Origin: Blastomussa wellsi
Lineage: Eukaryota > Cnidaria > Anthozoa > Scleractinia > Plerogyridae
NCBI GenBank assembly: GCA_947652115.1
Contig: OX393561.1
Span: 24,253,378 to 24,317,377, forward strand
Direction of reading: 5' to 3'
Length of the DNA: 64,000 nt
Positions 30,712 through 41,881 of this stretch are shown here, piece after piece. How positions within the stretch are numbered: position 1 is the first letter of the stretch; each line of letters opens with the position of its first letter. The notes beneath the pieces were generated by a model, which saw only the letters and a program-made list of their open reading frames with translations, searched no databases and was not told the DNA's origin. A program made the translations under genes and the position numbers.

Positions 30712-33700
30712 TGACGACACCATGATCGAGGCGGCAAGTGAATGGGAACGTGGATTTGATTTCATTTTGACTCCACACGTGGACAGACGATTGAGACGAT
30801 TTGATTTACATCACAGAAGTTACACGGCGCGATTGGCACAGCACGGTGGTGCATTGGTAAACTTGGACAGAGCCGTCTTGCCGGGACAAATCGAGGAAGC
30901 CTTGCAACGCAGCATCAACGAACAAATATTAGAAGACTCAGAAGTACGACCCGACGATCATTTGCTGATCAACATCAACTCAAACAGACTGAGAAACGCT
31001 TATCATTCAAGACGAGTGCGAGTGCGTGATTGGAGAAACAATGCATTGATTGCTCGCACCATTTTGGAAGAATTAAGCAGACTGTTGAACTCCAACGAAA
31101 ATTTCAGAATGGATGATACGCTTAACTTGAACATTTCTCACATAAAAGCCACCGGGACGGGAAGCGGACGAAAAAAACTGGTAACGGAGCAAATTGAGAA
31201 ACTCTTAAAACGACAAAAAGTCAGTGATCAAAATCAAAAACACAGACGAACTGTGTTGTGCCAGAGCTTTGGTCACCATCAAAGCTTACCGCGATCTAGG
31301 CAGTAGACACAGCACTTACAAGAGTTTACACATGGGCAAATCCATACAAGAACGACAAGCCAAAGAATTACACGCCTCGGCCAAAGTACCAGAAGGACCC
31401 TGCGGCTTGACTGAAATTCAACAATTTTAGACTTACCTGAAAGAGTACCAGATCGTGGTGGTTTCCGTGGATCACGGTTACCAAATAATTTTCAAAGGGC
31501 CGGACCAATCCGAAGACAAACTCCTTGTCTTGATCAAAGTGGGAGAACATTACCATGCGTGCAACTTGCTGAAAGGATTCTTTGGCAAAGCCCATTTCTG
31601 TGTCTATGGGTAAACACGTGTGCGGCCACAGCAAATGCCCTTCCTGCAAACGATACTTGAACTTGTATCAACACACATGTTTCATTCAGAACCCAAACGA
31701 AGAAAAAAGAAAAAAGAGAAAGAGAAAAGCGGACGACACTCAGCCAGAAGAACCTCCCATTTTTGTGACTTGGGATGCCGAAGCCATGCAAGAAAGAGGA
31801 ATTCACGTACCCAATTTGATTTGCGCCATGACCTCGAACAGTAACTTGCAATACAAGTTCGAGGGTTCGACATGTGTGACAGACTTTCTCGACTGGTTAC
31901 GAGAAATAGCCATCGACAATAAAGTCATTGCCATTGCTCACAATTTTAAAGGGTACGATTCCTACTTCATTTTGAACGAACTATACCATCAAGGTATCTG
32001 TCCGGATCAATTGGTAAACGGAAGCAAGATTTTGTCGATGAAAGTTCACGACATTGAATTCAAGGACTCGATGTGTTTTCTTCAGATGCCGCTTTCTGCC
32101 TTCCCAAAATCATTTGGACTGACGGAACAGAAAAAGGGGTTCTTCCCTCATTTCTTCAATATTCCAGACAACCAATCGTACGTGGGTCCCATTCCGGCAC
32201 GCGATTATTACGACCCGGGAGGTATGAAACCAGAAAGAAAAGCAGAATTTGACGAATGCCACAAAAAAATGAAAGAGGAGAATTACCTGTTTGATTTCCA
32301 GGCGGAACTGTTGGCCTATTGCCAATCGGATGTGAAATTGTTACACGACGGATGTAAGGTGTTTCGACAACAATTTAAACAAGTGGCCGGATTTGATCCC
32401 ATGGAAAAATGTTTGACCATTGCCTCGGCTTGCAACCTGTACTATCGCACAACATGCATGCCCAAGAACTGTTTGGCTTCGGAACCAGTGCGGGGTTGGC
32501 ACGGAAAAGGAAAACCTCACTCCCAGGCTTCCATCGAATGGTTACATTACTTGAATCGCAATGCTACATCGACAGACCGTGTGACGCATGCCAGAAACGG
32601 TGGAGAACACGTGATCCGTGTGGGTAACAGACGAGTGCACGTAGACGGGTACGCGGCGTCCACCAATACCGTGTACGAATTCTACGGTTGCTTCTATCAC
32701 GGTTGCCCCACTTGTTTTCCAAACCGATACCAGAAACACACCAAACTGGATGAACGTACCATGCACGACGTGCACGAAACCACGCAACGTCGAGCCGATC
32801 AGATCCGACATGCAGGTTACAATCTAATGGAAATCTGGGAATGTCAATGGAACAATCTCAAAAAACGAGACACGGACATTCAAACCTACCTGAAATCTTC
32901 AACCTTGACGGAACGACTAGAACCCAGAGATGCCTTTTTCGGGGGCAGAACCAATGCGGTCAAACTTCATCACAAGACGCAAGAGGGTGAAAAGATCCAT
33001 TATGTGGATTTCACGTCACTCTATCCCTACGTCAACAAAAACTGCGTTTACCCCGTAGGACATCCCGTCATCGTGCTAGAACCAGGGCACACAGATCTAT
33101 CCCAGTTTTTCGGGCTTGCCAAATGTACTGTGTCACCACCCTACGGGTTATACCACGCCGTCTTACCCTATCGCAGCGGCGGAAAACTGACCTTCCCGTT
33201 ATGCCGCACCTGCGTAGAAACGGAACAATCAAAACCCTTAACAGAACGCAGTGCAAGTTGCAGCCACACGCTAAAAGAAAGGGAACTAACAGGTACTTGG
33301 TGCACCCCTGAATTGGAAGAAGCAGTGCGTCAAGGCTACGTGATCCAACACGTGCACGAAGTGTGGCATTTTCAAAACACATCCGACACGTTGTTCAAAT
33401 CGTACGTGAACACTTTCCTGAAAATCAAGCAAGAAGCCAGCGGGTGGCCAAAACGGGTAGGGAACGACACCGACAAACGCGTGAAATACATCACGGACTA
33501 TGAGAAAAAGGAAGGAATCAAATTAGAACTCGACAAGATAGAAGAAAATCTGGGAAACCGATCTCTCGCCAAAGTGATGCTAAACTCTTTCTGGGGAAAG
33601 TACGGGCAACAAAGCAACAAGACTCAAGTTCAAACGTACACCAGTCCGGCCCTATTCCACAAGTTGTTGGAAGACGACAGCAAGGAAATAAACGACATCC

Positions 33701-34365
33701 GCATCGTAAATGAGGAAATGATTGAAGTCGTACACAAGTATCAAAGCGAGTGTGACCCCATTCAAGTCAACATAAACATTTTCGTGGCTTGCTTCACCAC
33801 TTGCTGGGCAAGACTACGATTGTATCAAGAAGGTCTCTCAAAACTGAATCCTCTACAGACTTTGTACTTTGACACTGACTCCATCATTTATTCCCACAAA
33901 GGAAATGAACCCAGTTTACCATTGGGTGATTTCCTGGGAGAATACACAGACGAATTAAAAGACCCGGATGATCACATTGTAGAATTCGCTGCTGCAGGAC
34001 CCAAGAATTACGGGTACCGAACCATGAAGGGAAAAGTAGAATGTAAGGTGCGTGGCTTCTCGCTGAACACACGCGGACAAGAACAGTTAAACTTTGACAT
34101 CCTAAAAGAAAATGTCATGGATGAAGTGACAAAACCTTTGGAGGAAAAACAACGGCAGATTCCCGTCTTCAATCCATTCAAGATAACAAGAGACAATAAA
34201 ACAAAACATTTAGAAACAATGTCCGAAATAAAACGTTACCAAATCGTTTTCGACAAACGAGTAGTGGATCCCATCACGTTTCACTCTTACCCATATGGCT
34301 ATTACGAAGAATTAGAATGGAATGAACAAGATGAACTCAATTTGCAAAGTTTATTGCTTTTTTAA
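30709..34365 (+). pseudogene. protein-primed type B DNA polymerase (Polinton-like), broken
   Basis: The main frame (31,582-34,365) holds a DEDD exonuclease (VTWDAEA at its residues 62-68, HNFKGYDSYF 120-129, YCQSDVKLL 246-254) and the polymerase: DFTSLYPYVNK (motif A, Asp476), KVMLNSFWGKYG (motif B, Lys664), FDTDSI (motif C, Asp764/766). The A-B gap of about 190 residues leaves room for TPR insertions of protein-primed enzymes. An N-terminal region (30,709-31,610) continues the same gene but is in other frames: a frame change near 31,210, a TAG at 31,428 and another frame change near 31,612. It begins at the splice acceptor shared with Z8's stop. All catalytic residues are present, but this copy cannot give a full-length product unless the breaks are assembly errors. 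Confidence 0.85.
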
Positions 34366-34816
34366 GACTTTCGGCAACTCGGCTGCATTGGTAGGACTTG
34401 GCATATTTCTTCATGTCCTTGATGTAAGAAAAGTGTTGGTTGTAAATGTTGAGCTTCATGACTTCTTGGGCTTGTTTTTCAGAGGAATCTGTTCTTCGTG
34501 ATTTAGTTTATTCTCTTACCAGTGAAGCCATTAAACCAAAGCATCTAGGTCTTTCATATCCTGGAACGTTGGATGCCACGCTAACACTCAACAGTTGGTG
34601 TTCAGCAGTATACTTGAGCTTCTCCCGCTTTTCGGGGAGGTTAGAATTATCACGAGGATAATACACCTCAATGTCAAAGGTGGCTCTGTAACGACTGAAT
34701 TTTAAATCCTGATCCACGGTGAGGCCTTCTTCTTCAATCTTGTCAAAGATTGTCTTGGAGGGATGCGTCGTTTTTCTGTGTTGTTGAGTCGTGTTCTGAA
34801 GTTGGGAATGTACCAT
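34366..34816 (-). pseudogene. antisense fragment of a second polymerase-like protein
   Basis: Minus frame 34,816-34,508 encodes TIFDKIEEEG, ATFDIEVYYPRD (like an Exo I motif, D-I-E) and LLSVSVASNVPGYERP. Further on, 34,500-34,366 encodes LNIYNQHFSYIKDMKKYAKS, which in similar proteins lies before that block. It is a rearranged or deleted remnant of a B-family polymerase N-terminus, from a lineage other than the plus-strand polymerase. Its ATG is inside the right TIR. Assignment rests on motif resemblance only. Confidence 0.45.
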
Positions 34817-35126
34817 TCAAATTCATCAAGAAGAATTGACATTGCGTGACATTGAACTCGTTACTCGTTATTGAACTCGTCACCAGGTTTTTTTGCGTGA
34901 CTCGTTACCAGGTTTTTTTTGCGTGACATTTTGTATCTTGTGTGACCATTAAAAAAATTTGAATTCAAATACTGTCTCCTGATTGGTTCATTGCCTTGTG
35001 ACGTTTTTGCTGACGCAATTTTAAGTTTAGAAAAGTCATGTGTTTGAAATACGCCATTCTGATTGGTCCATTCAAAAAATACTCGATTCTGATTGGTGGA
35101 TTGTCAAAGCATATTCCCTTACTACT
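34807..35126 (-). repeat. right terminal inverted repeat, 320 bp
   Basis: Reverse complement of 15,971-16,414 with a few substitutions and fewer copies of the inner GTCACGCAA / AACGAGTTCAA repeat. Ends CCCTTACTACT. Confidence 0.9.
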
Positions 35127-35132
35127 AACACC
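35127..35132. repeat. right target-site duplication AACACC
   Basis: Exact partner of 15,965-15,970. Confidence 0.9.
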
Positions 35133-35271
35133 AAAGAATTGAATGTGACGATCAAACAAATGACAAAACACAGTTCAGTAAAGGTGATTTTCTCTGGTTC
35201 AAGAACAGTAAAAAAAAACAACAACAAACAACAACAAAAAAAGCAAGGTGTATGTTTTATGTAACAACTAC

Positions 35272-38200
35272 CTGCCAGTCTGCTCATTGAATGAGTGGTC
35301 TGTTCAATGGCAGAAACCAGCATTTCGATATCATCTTGTATCCGCTGCATACTATTACCATTTCCTTGCAAAGCTTCCACTTCTAAAGGGAAATACAACA
35401 TTGTACACGTGGCATTTAGAAATGCTAAATTAAGAGTGGCTGATTTATTTATTTCTGTTCAGTACAACCATTGCTTTTCATAGGGATATGTGCCACATAG
35501 TATTGGTCAATGCTATTGATGCCAGAGACACAAGACTAAAAGTACATAGAGAGGATAGCAAGCAAGCATTTACTTTGTACCTAAAATATTATAATCTAAA
35601 TTGATATGTTTTAAAGTGGATTTCTTATTTACCGTGTGCATGATTGAGAACAGTATTCTTCCAGTCATCTGACTTAAAGTCATCCAGGGATACATTATAC
35701 GTATTGAGGACATCATCGAATTCTCTAAGAGATTCTGCTTTCATCTTTACAGCCTACAGGAATTTAAAGGATCAAAAACTACAGAAGTAAAAAAAAAAGT
35801 AGGTTTTAAGTGAACCAGAAAGCATCCAGGATAGCAGAAGCTGAAATGGACAACATGCATTTAAGATACTGCACATGTCTTCTTTTTTACCTCATAACAT
35901 GAAAAAAGAGATCATTAAACCTAGCTATTTTACTTCTACAGAGCACAAGAAAGAACAAACAGATGCTCAAAAAAGGATGCAACTGAAATTTATACTTACA
36001 CAAATACTAATGAGTATCAATGGTTAAAATAATTTTCACTGTTTAGTCTTGCTATTAATATCATATATACTGACCCGAGTGTATCGTCTTGAAAGACTCT
36101 GTACCATCCCATTTATTTTTCTCCGGTTCCACATGAGAGCATGCTCAGTAATTAACTCCTCGCGATCTAAAAGACATGGATAGATTACATTTTAGTTCTA
36201 TGTTAGTATCAACAGATGCTCATTTTGCTCTAAAAACTTATATTCTTTACAGTTTCTTCTAAAGACCAAGCAAGTTAAGTTTCCTTCTTGAGAGTTTCAC
36301 ACCATGTGATATTGTTTCTTTCATAATGAATCATAACATATAAGTTTATATTGACAAAGGAACAATTATCTGGGCAAATCAAATGGGCAACAAACATGAA
36401 GTGCACACCCACGTTTTTACTAGCCATATACATGTATGATACTCCATAGTAACTCGGCTGTGCTTCATTGACTTTTTTGCTTACAGAAAACTTGGGCTGA
36501 TAGCCTAATACTGTAATTCATATCTTTGAGGTGCAAATGTGTGCCAAAGGAGTTTCTCAAAAAATTTTATTGCCAGTATGTGTAACATGTTTATTGTGAC
36601 TCACTCTCAGGAAGCATGTATTTAGTAGTGTTTCCACAACGAGACATGTAGGAATTGATTTGCTCCACTTCTTCACCAGTAGAGCAAGCACTTCCTTCTT
36701 GTAAACGACCCCCCCATATTACCTGGTAGAAAAATATCATTGGAATTAGAAGCATATATCATTGAAAAAAGGTTCGCAGTATTTAAGTATTTTATAGACA
36801 CTAGATTGTTATAAATTAATGCATGTTTGTTTATATTCTATGCTTTTTTTTAATTTATACTTGTATTTTTAAATTTAGATCTTGTATTTTTAATTTTTAT
36901 CTTGTATTTTTAAATTATCAAGATATTGCGTATTTTTAAATTACTATATTTTTAGTCCAGGGGCCCTTCTGGATATCAGCCTTGTTGCTGAATGGGCCAC
37001 CCTGGAAAAAAAAAGTTTACCTTTACCTTACGTTTTACCTTCTTTACTGATAAGAAACATCAACACTAACAAACAAACAAAATTGCAGTCGAGCAATAAA
37101 CCTGCAGTGTACCTGGCATGTCCAATTGTGTGCCTTAGCATGCATCACAGAGAGAGCTGGTTTCATTCCAGAACCTTCAACACCACCAGCCTTTTTAGCC
37201 CACTTCCAGTATTTACAAACAATATCCTCCCAGAAATATGCGACTCCAGCTGGTATCATTTTCTTGACATGGATATAGTTGGCATAACCATATAGTTCCT
37301 CCTGGTACATGTTTACGGCCCATTGTGCCAAGCCATGCCGACAGCCTGCAATCTCAAGGCCTGTCTCATCCAGTTTGGCTGTCTTTCTGCCATTGTTGGA
37401 AGCAGCCCGCCAGTGGGATTCCCCACACATAGTCTTTTTCCTAGTTGCAAGATATAAAAATAATGAAAATGTAATATTGTCTCCAAATGTTGGAATTGGA
37501 TACCTGTAATTGGACACCTATGCTATTCTTGTCAATTATGGCTCGCTCAGTTTGTAAAGTTTCACTACTGTTTTTAAAACTACGGTAACATAAAACGGAT
37601 GCTTTCACTCAAAGGAAGTTCTCAAAAACTTCTTAACCTCTAAATTTAATATGGACACGATTAATAAGTAATTGGAGCAACTAGAGTACAATTCAGAGTG
37701 TAACCTTGCTTGTTATTTTAAATCAGACTCTTGCTGCACGGTCATCTCATTTTGAAATTACTTACCCAATTACTTCCTGAATTGTACTGCACTCGGTCTG
37801 ATTGAGAAAAAAATGCACACAAACCTTAGATTTGGACTGTCTTGCATAAACCTTCTTCATGTGACTGTCAACATCCCCCTTGTTGGCAACAAAAACATCT
37901 TCATAATACGATTGCCTTCTTTGTCTGAAAAAGAAAAAGAACTAAATAAAATTATTATAGGAAAAAATACAACATTTTAACAAAAAACAGCAATTCTTAT
38001 CTTCCATAACGCTTATTTTTGTTAGACCTGAACCGCGGAAAGAGTGTCTAATCATATCTTATTAAGTTTAGGTGTACAGGACAAAGAAGTGGTTATTAGA
38101 CCTTTCACACATCACAATGACATGGACCGAAGCAAAACAAAAGTAAAAATACATTCAGCATTTACATGTCAACATGAAGTTCAACTGAAAATTAACATTG

Positions 38201-41200
38201 CAACATTCAATATGTTTATCAAGCTTTAATGAAATTGAGCATACCCTCCACATGAACAGTAACGGTACAACTTCATGTTTCCATCGACATGGCAGGAGTG
38301 CTGAAAGATAGAACATGTCGGGCATTTCATCCAGTTGTGACCTTGGAGATGATCTACTTCAAACTGGCAGAACTTCCATTCTTTAAATGATCTACTAAAG
38401 GTGGAATGATTGATGGTTGGTGCCTGCAAAAAAATATATATAATAACAGACATTATTTAAATAATGTCTACCTATGTAGAGCAGTAGTGTGAATTAATAA
38501 GAGAAATAATAATAACACATCATAGTAAGGGCAGGTGCAAATGTAAATATTTATGTAACATCACATTAAGTGAAATGTCTTCAACCTAAAAAAGCACATC
38601 ACCCTTTTATTCTTAGCTCAACATGTGAATAAACCATAATGGCAGCTCTTAGTTGCCTCACATTTATTTATATATGCAACACAAGATATTGAAATTTTTA
38701 AAGAGAAACAAGGTGTTGACAAATTTTAAGAATTAAAGCGTTGGGGATGGCCTGGCAAGAGGTGAAGGTGAAGGTAAAGACAGCAATGAACTCAGCTGAG
38801 CAGGTAGCCAGCATGATCCAACCAGTTATTTTAACACCACATAGGTGATTCTACGCCTTCTACGCCTTCCTACAAGTTTAAAACCTAATTAAACCTCTCA
38901 ATAACTATTTTGGCCAATTTTAACAAAGCATTTATATAAAATAATTTAATAAAGTGCAACTAATGTAACCTTTAAAATGCATTGTATTGCATTGTGTAGT
39001 TCTAGAAAATATCCATACTCCCCCCCCCCCCCCCCCCACTGAAGGGATTGAAAATTCCTGGTGGTGGGGTACTCAAAGGCCAAAAAATTTAAGGAAGTGT
39101 ATGAAGGTTAATTGGAATTTCCAGAGGGAAAAGGGTCTTAGGAAAATCCCTTCTTAGGGGGGGGGGGGGGGACCACACACTGTCATTGAAATGTTAGAAT
39201 CTAAAAAATTGGCAACAACTAAGATTGTGTGAAAATTACTACACTGGTCATAAAATAAAAAATACATGTATGTATACATGTAATTACAACTAGATGCAAA
39301 ATCATACCCTTCCTTTCATCACTGATACATCCTCCAGTGCCCGAATAAATGAGCTTTCAGATGTCCCAGGCATTCTTTTTTGAATAGAATCCCACAATTT
39401 GAACAATTGCTGGTCAAAAACATAACTGGTGTCAGTGGGACTCCCAGGCCAATACCCTGCTTGTACCACATCACTCATCAGGGACCAAGATGGGATTATA
39501 CTCTTGCAGTTGGAACACTGAATTATTGTATTGTTTAAATCAAATCGTCCTGAAATTTTAAAATAAGACTTCATGATGACTGCAATAATATTCTTAAAAG
39601 GACTTACCATAAGTACAATAAAGGTGAAACTAATTGATAATTATAATCATTAGTTTCTTATTGCATTGCAGTATTAATGACCTAACTACAATAGGTAACA
39701 TAATCCTCAGTTTTTGTTGGCTTAGGATAAAATAAACAATATATAACCAGCAGGCCTCTACTGATAATTTAAATACAAAGCAAGCCATATTACTGTGCAT
39801 GTATTTTATTTAACCCATACAACACACATATACTCATAATAGGTAAAATTATATCAGGAAAGTTTAAAGCAGGAAAACATCATCTATATATTTACCTTTT
39901 TCATTAACTATTATTAAGAACCCAGGAGATGGAAGTTGTTTTATGAATCCAGTCTCCAAGATGGGATTATACTCTTGCAGTTGGAACACTGAATTATTGT
40001 ATTGTTTAAATCAAATCGTCCTGAAATTTAAAAATAAGACTTCATGATGACTGCAATAATATTCTTAAAAGGACTTACCATAAGTACAATAAAGGTGAAA
40101 CTAATTGATAATTATAATCATTAGTTTCTTATTGCATTGCAGTATTAATGACCTAACTACAATAGGTAACATAATCCTCAGTTTTTGTTGGCTTAGGATA
40201 AAATAAACAATATATAACCAGCAGGCCTCTACTGATAATTTAAATACAAAGCAAGCCATATTACTGTGCATGTATTTTATTTAACCCATACAACACACAT
40301 ACTCATAATAGGTAAAATTATATCAGGAAAGTTTAAAGCAGGAAAACATCATCTATATATTTACCTTTTTCATTAACTATTATTAAGAACCCAGGAGATG
40401 GAAGTTGTTTTATGAATCCAGTCTCTTTACAACTTGAACAATGATCTGGAATATTGGAGACTGGAAAGGACTTAGCTGATGAGAGAAAAGAAACAAAATT
40501 ACAATCAAAAAGGTCTGTCATTTGCGATGTTGTAACACAAAGTAAAACTAAGACATAATCCATGCAAATGTACATCTCACCTCATTACCGTGCATAAACT
40601 TTTATTTCTCAAAGCTCCATCAACTACATTTACAATCAACATATATATACCTATTATTTGTGTGCAATCTTCTTCATCAACTCCAACAGTTTGAGGGATA
40701 GCATGAAAGTACCCATTTACATATGCGTCCCTGTCATGAAAAGGCAAACAGTTGTGCACTTTTTCATCACATGATGAGCACATAAACTGAATTGGGCACT
40801 CAATACACCGTATACAGACTTTCCCTTCCAAGCAAATGCTGCAATGATCTGGGGATGGAAGGCCCTCACAGGTAAGGACAGCCTCTATTAATTGCTTCCT
40901 GGCACTGTCCCAGCTGGAAGTCAAACTAGTCATCCGTGTCTCCCAATTTCTTGAGGTACTTGGAAAAGTGGCAAGGACCTCCTCACATCTTATCTACTTA
41001 CATCTTAGCTACTAGAGTTTATGAGTTTTACAGTTTATGAAGAAAAATTACTTGCAAAATTAATTGCCATTTATTTCCATGTACTAAATCATTTTGGAAA
41101 AATGGGCCAATTGATTACACTAACTTTATTTTTAACAATCATAATACTAGAACAGTACACTAACTATAACAATCTAGCATTGCACATGGGGAGAGGATTA

Positions 41201-41813
41201 ACTAAGTAATTTTAAATAAGAATTTCAAAAAGGAATTACAACACATGGCAAGATCATGTAATTTCAACTATTAGCTTAAACTCCGTTTAATATGATTGAT
41301 AAAATGCCAAACAAACTCTGTAGGTGTTTGGATTAAAAACAACTTTGTGATGTACAAAACTTACCCTCGACACTAGATGTTGATGGCATCTCATAATGTC
41401 CTACATCATCTACTTCTCCCAATAAACTCTGATCGATATCTTGTTTGGGTCAAATAACAATGGTAGCCTTAGTCATTACTCTCCAAAGAGTAAGTTTCAA
41501 TATTTTGGAATAGAATACGTTAAAAAATGGTTTATACAACTCTAACTTGACAAAGACAAAGGGGTTTATAAGATAAATAACCACATTTTTTACCATCATT
41601 TGAGCTGGTGCATGGAACATGCTCATCTTGAAAACGTGGCTTGTATGGGTAGTGACTTTTACGTCTCCCCGTCAAAGGATCCCTGAAAAAATTGAAGTGC
41701 GATTTCCTCTTAGGCTTCTTCATCTTCTGCAGAAGATCGTGGCATTCATATAATGCCTCTTGAAGCGAATCCTTTGCTCCCTTTTTGCGCGAATTCGCCG
41801 CCATTTTGTTCAA
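35272..41813 (-). CDS. KDZ transposase, 5' exons (1-12)
   Basis: Exons (descending): 41,813-41,594; 41,439-41,365; ~40,990-40,651; 40,475-40,365; 39,549-39,308; ~38,425-38,250; 37,924-37,825; 37,431-37,113; 36,722-36,605; 36,166-36,075; 35,753-35,633; 35,382-35,272. Junctions are GT-AG with matching phases, except exon 2 to 3, where a small exon may be missing. Exon 3 has the KDZ Cys cluster (CSICLEG..CIRCIEC..CSSCDEKVH). Exon 5 has GYWPGSPTDTSYVF; exon 6 WMKCPTCS...VDGNMKLYR (first catalytic Asp region); exon 8 LDETGLEIAGCRHG, YFWEDIVCKY and MHAKAHNWTCQ (second Asp/His region); exon 9 EGSACSTGEEVEQ (Gly-Glu). KDZ transposases move DNA elements in the nucleus. The start ATG overlaps an ATGGCGGC (YY1-like) promoter motif. 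Continues in exons 13-16 at 15,895. Confidence 0.75.
36840..37013 (+). mobile_element. LINE 3'-UTR scrap in a KDZ intron
   Basis: Three to four copies of TCTTGTATTTTTAA are followed by AGGGGCCCTTCTGGATATCAG, GGGCCACCCTGG and an A-run. This resembles the 3' end of the CR1-type element at 24.9-25.1 kb in layout. No coding sequence. Confidence 0.4.
39019..39172. mobile_element. small element bounded by C- and G-runs
   Basis: A run of 17 C and a run of 14 G face each other 120 bp apart with inner complementary sequence (GGGATT / AATCCC). A similar but larger unit lies at 61,030-61,352. Probably a MITE. Confidence 0.45.
39486..40425. repeat. 471-bp tandem duplication inside the KDZ gene
   Basis: 39,486-39,956 and 39,957-40,425 are almost identical (two small differences: ATATACTC/ATACTC and TTTTAAAATAAG/TTTAAAAATAAG). 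The unit runs from inside exon 5 to inside exon 4, so it creates an extra chimeric exon: the 5' end of exon 5 joined to the 3' end of exon 4 at 39,956. Read in phase, the chimera meets a TAA. Exons 4 and 5 themselves remain whole on either side. Either recent, or an assembly collapse/expansion artefact. Confidence 0.85.
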
Positions 41814-41881
41814 ACCTGTTCTTCTTTATAGTCTGCGTTCCACTTGGCCAGCAGCTTATTTGGCACATTATATTATCGATT
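41814..41881. promoter_or_regulatory. bidirectional promoter between KDZ and the PIN/CXC gene
   Basis: Only 68 bp separate the divergent start codons at 41,813 (minus) and 41,882 (plus). GCCGCCATTTTG (YY1-type) overlaps the KDZ start. The plus half (from about 41,838) belongs to the mobile element and is repeated inverted at 1,250-1,372. Confidence 0.6.

Larger units (their letters stand above)
15971..35126. mobile_element. Polinton/Maverick-like element, 19,156 bp, inserted in a KDZ intron
   Basis: Ends AGTAGTAAGGGAATATGC and its exact reverse complement, long TIRs and a 6-bp target duplication define the unit. Coding content: an acidic coiled-coil gene, a RING-like gene, a nuclease-like fragment, three small minus-strand genes, eight zinc-module frames, a broken protein-primed type B polymerase and an antisense polymerase-like fragment. 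A SINE (16,673), an OTU-hAT gene (18.3-21.9 kb) and a CR1 LINE (22.4-25.1 kb) sit inside it and are probably later arrivals. I find no retroviral-type integrase, FtsK/HerA ATPase, Ulp1-type protease or capsid gene in what remains (about 12.5 kb). It may be a deleted Polinton or a distinct dependent polintoid. Confidence 0.8.
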
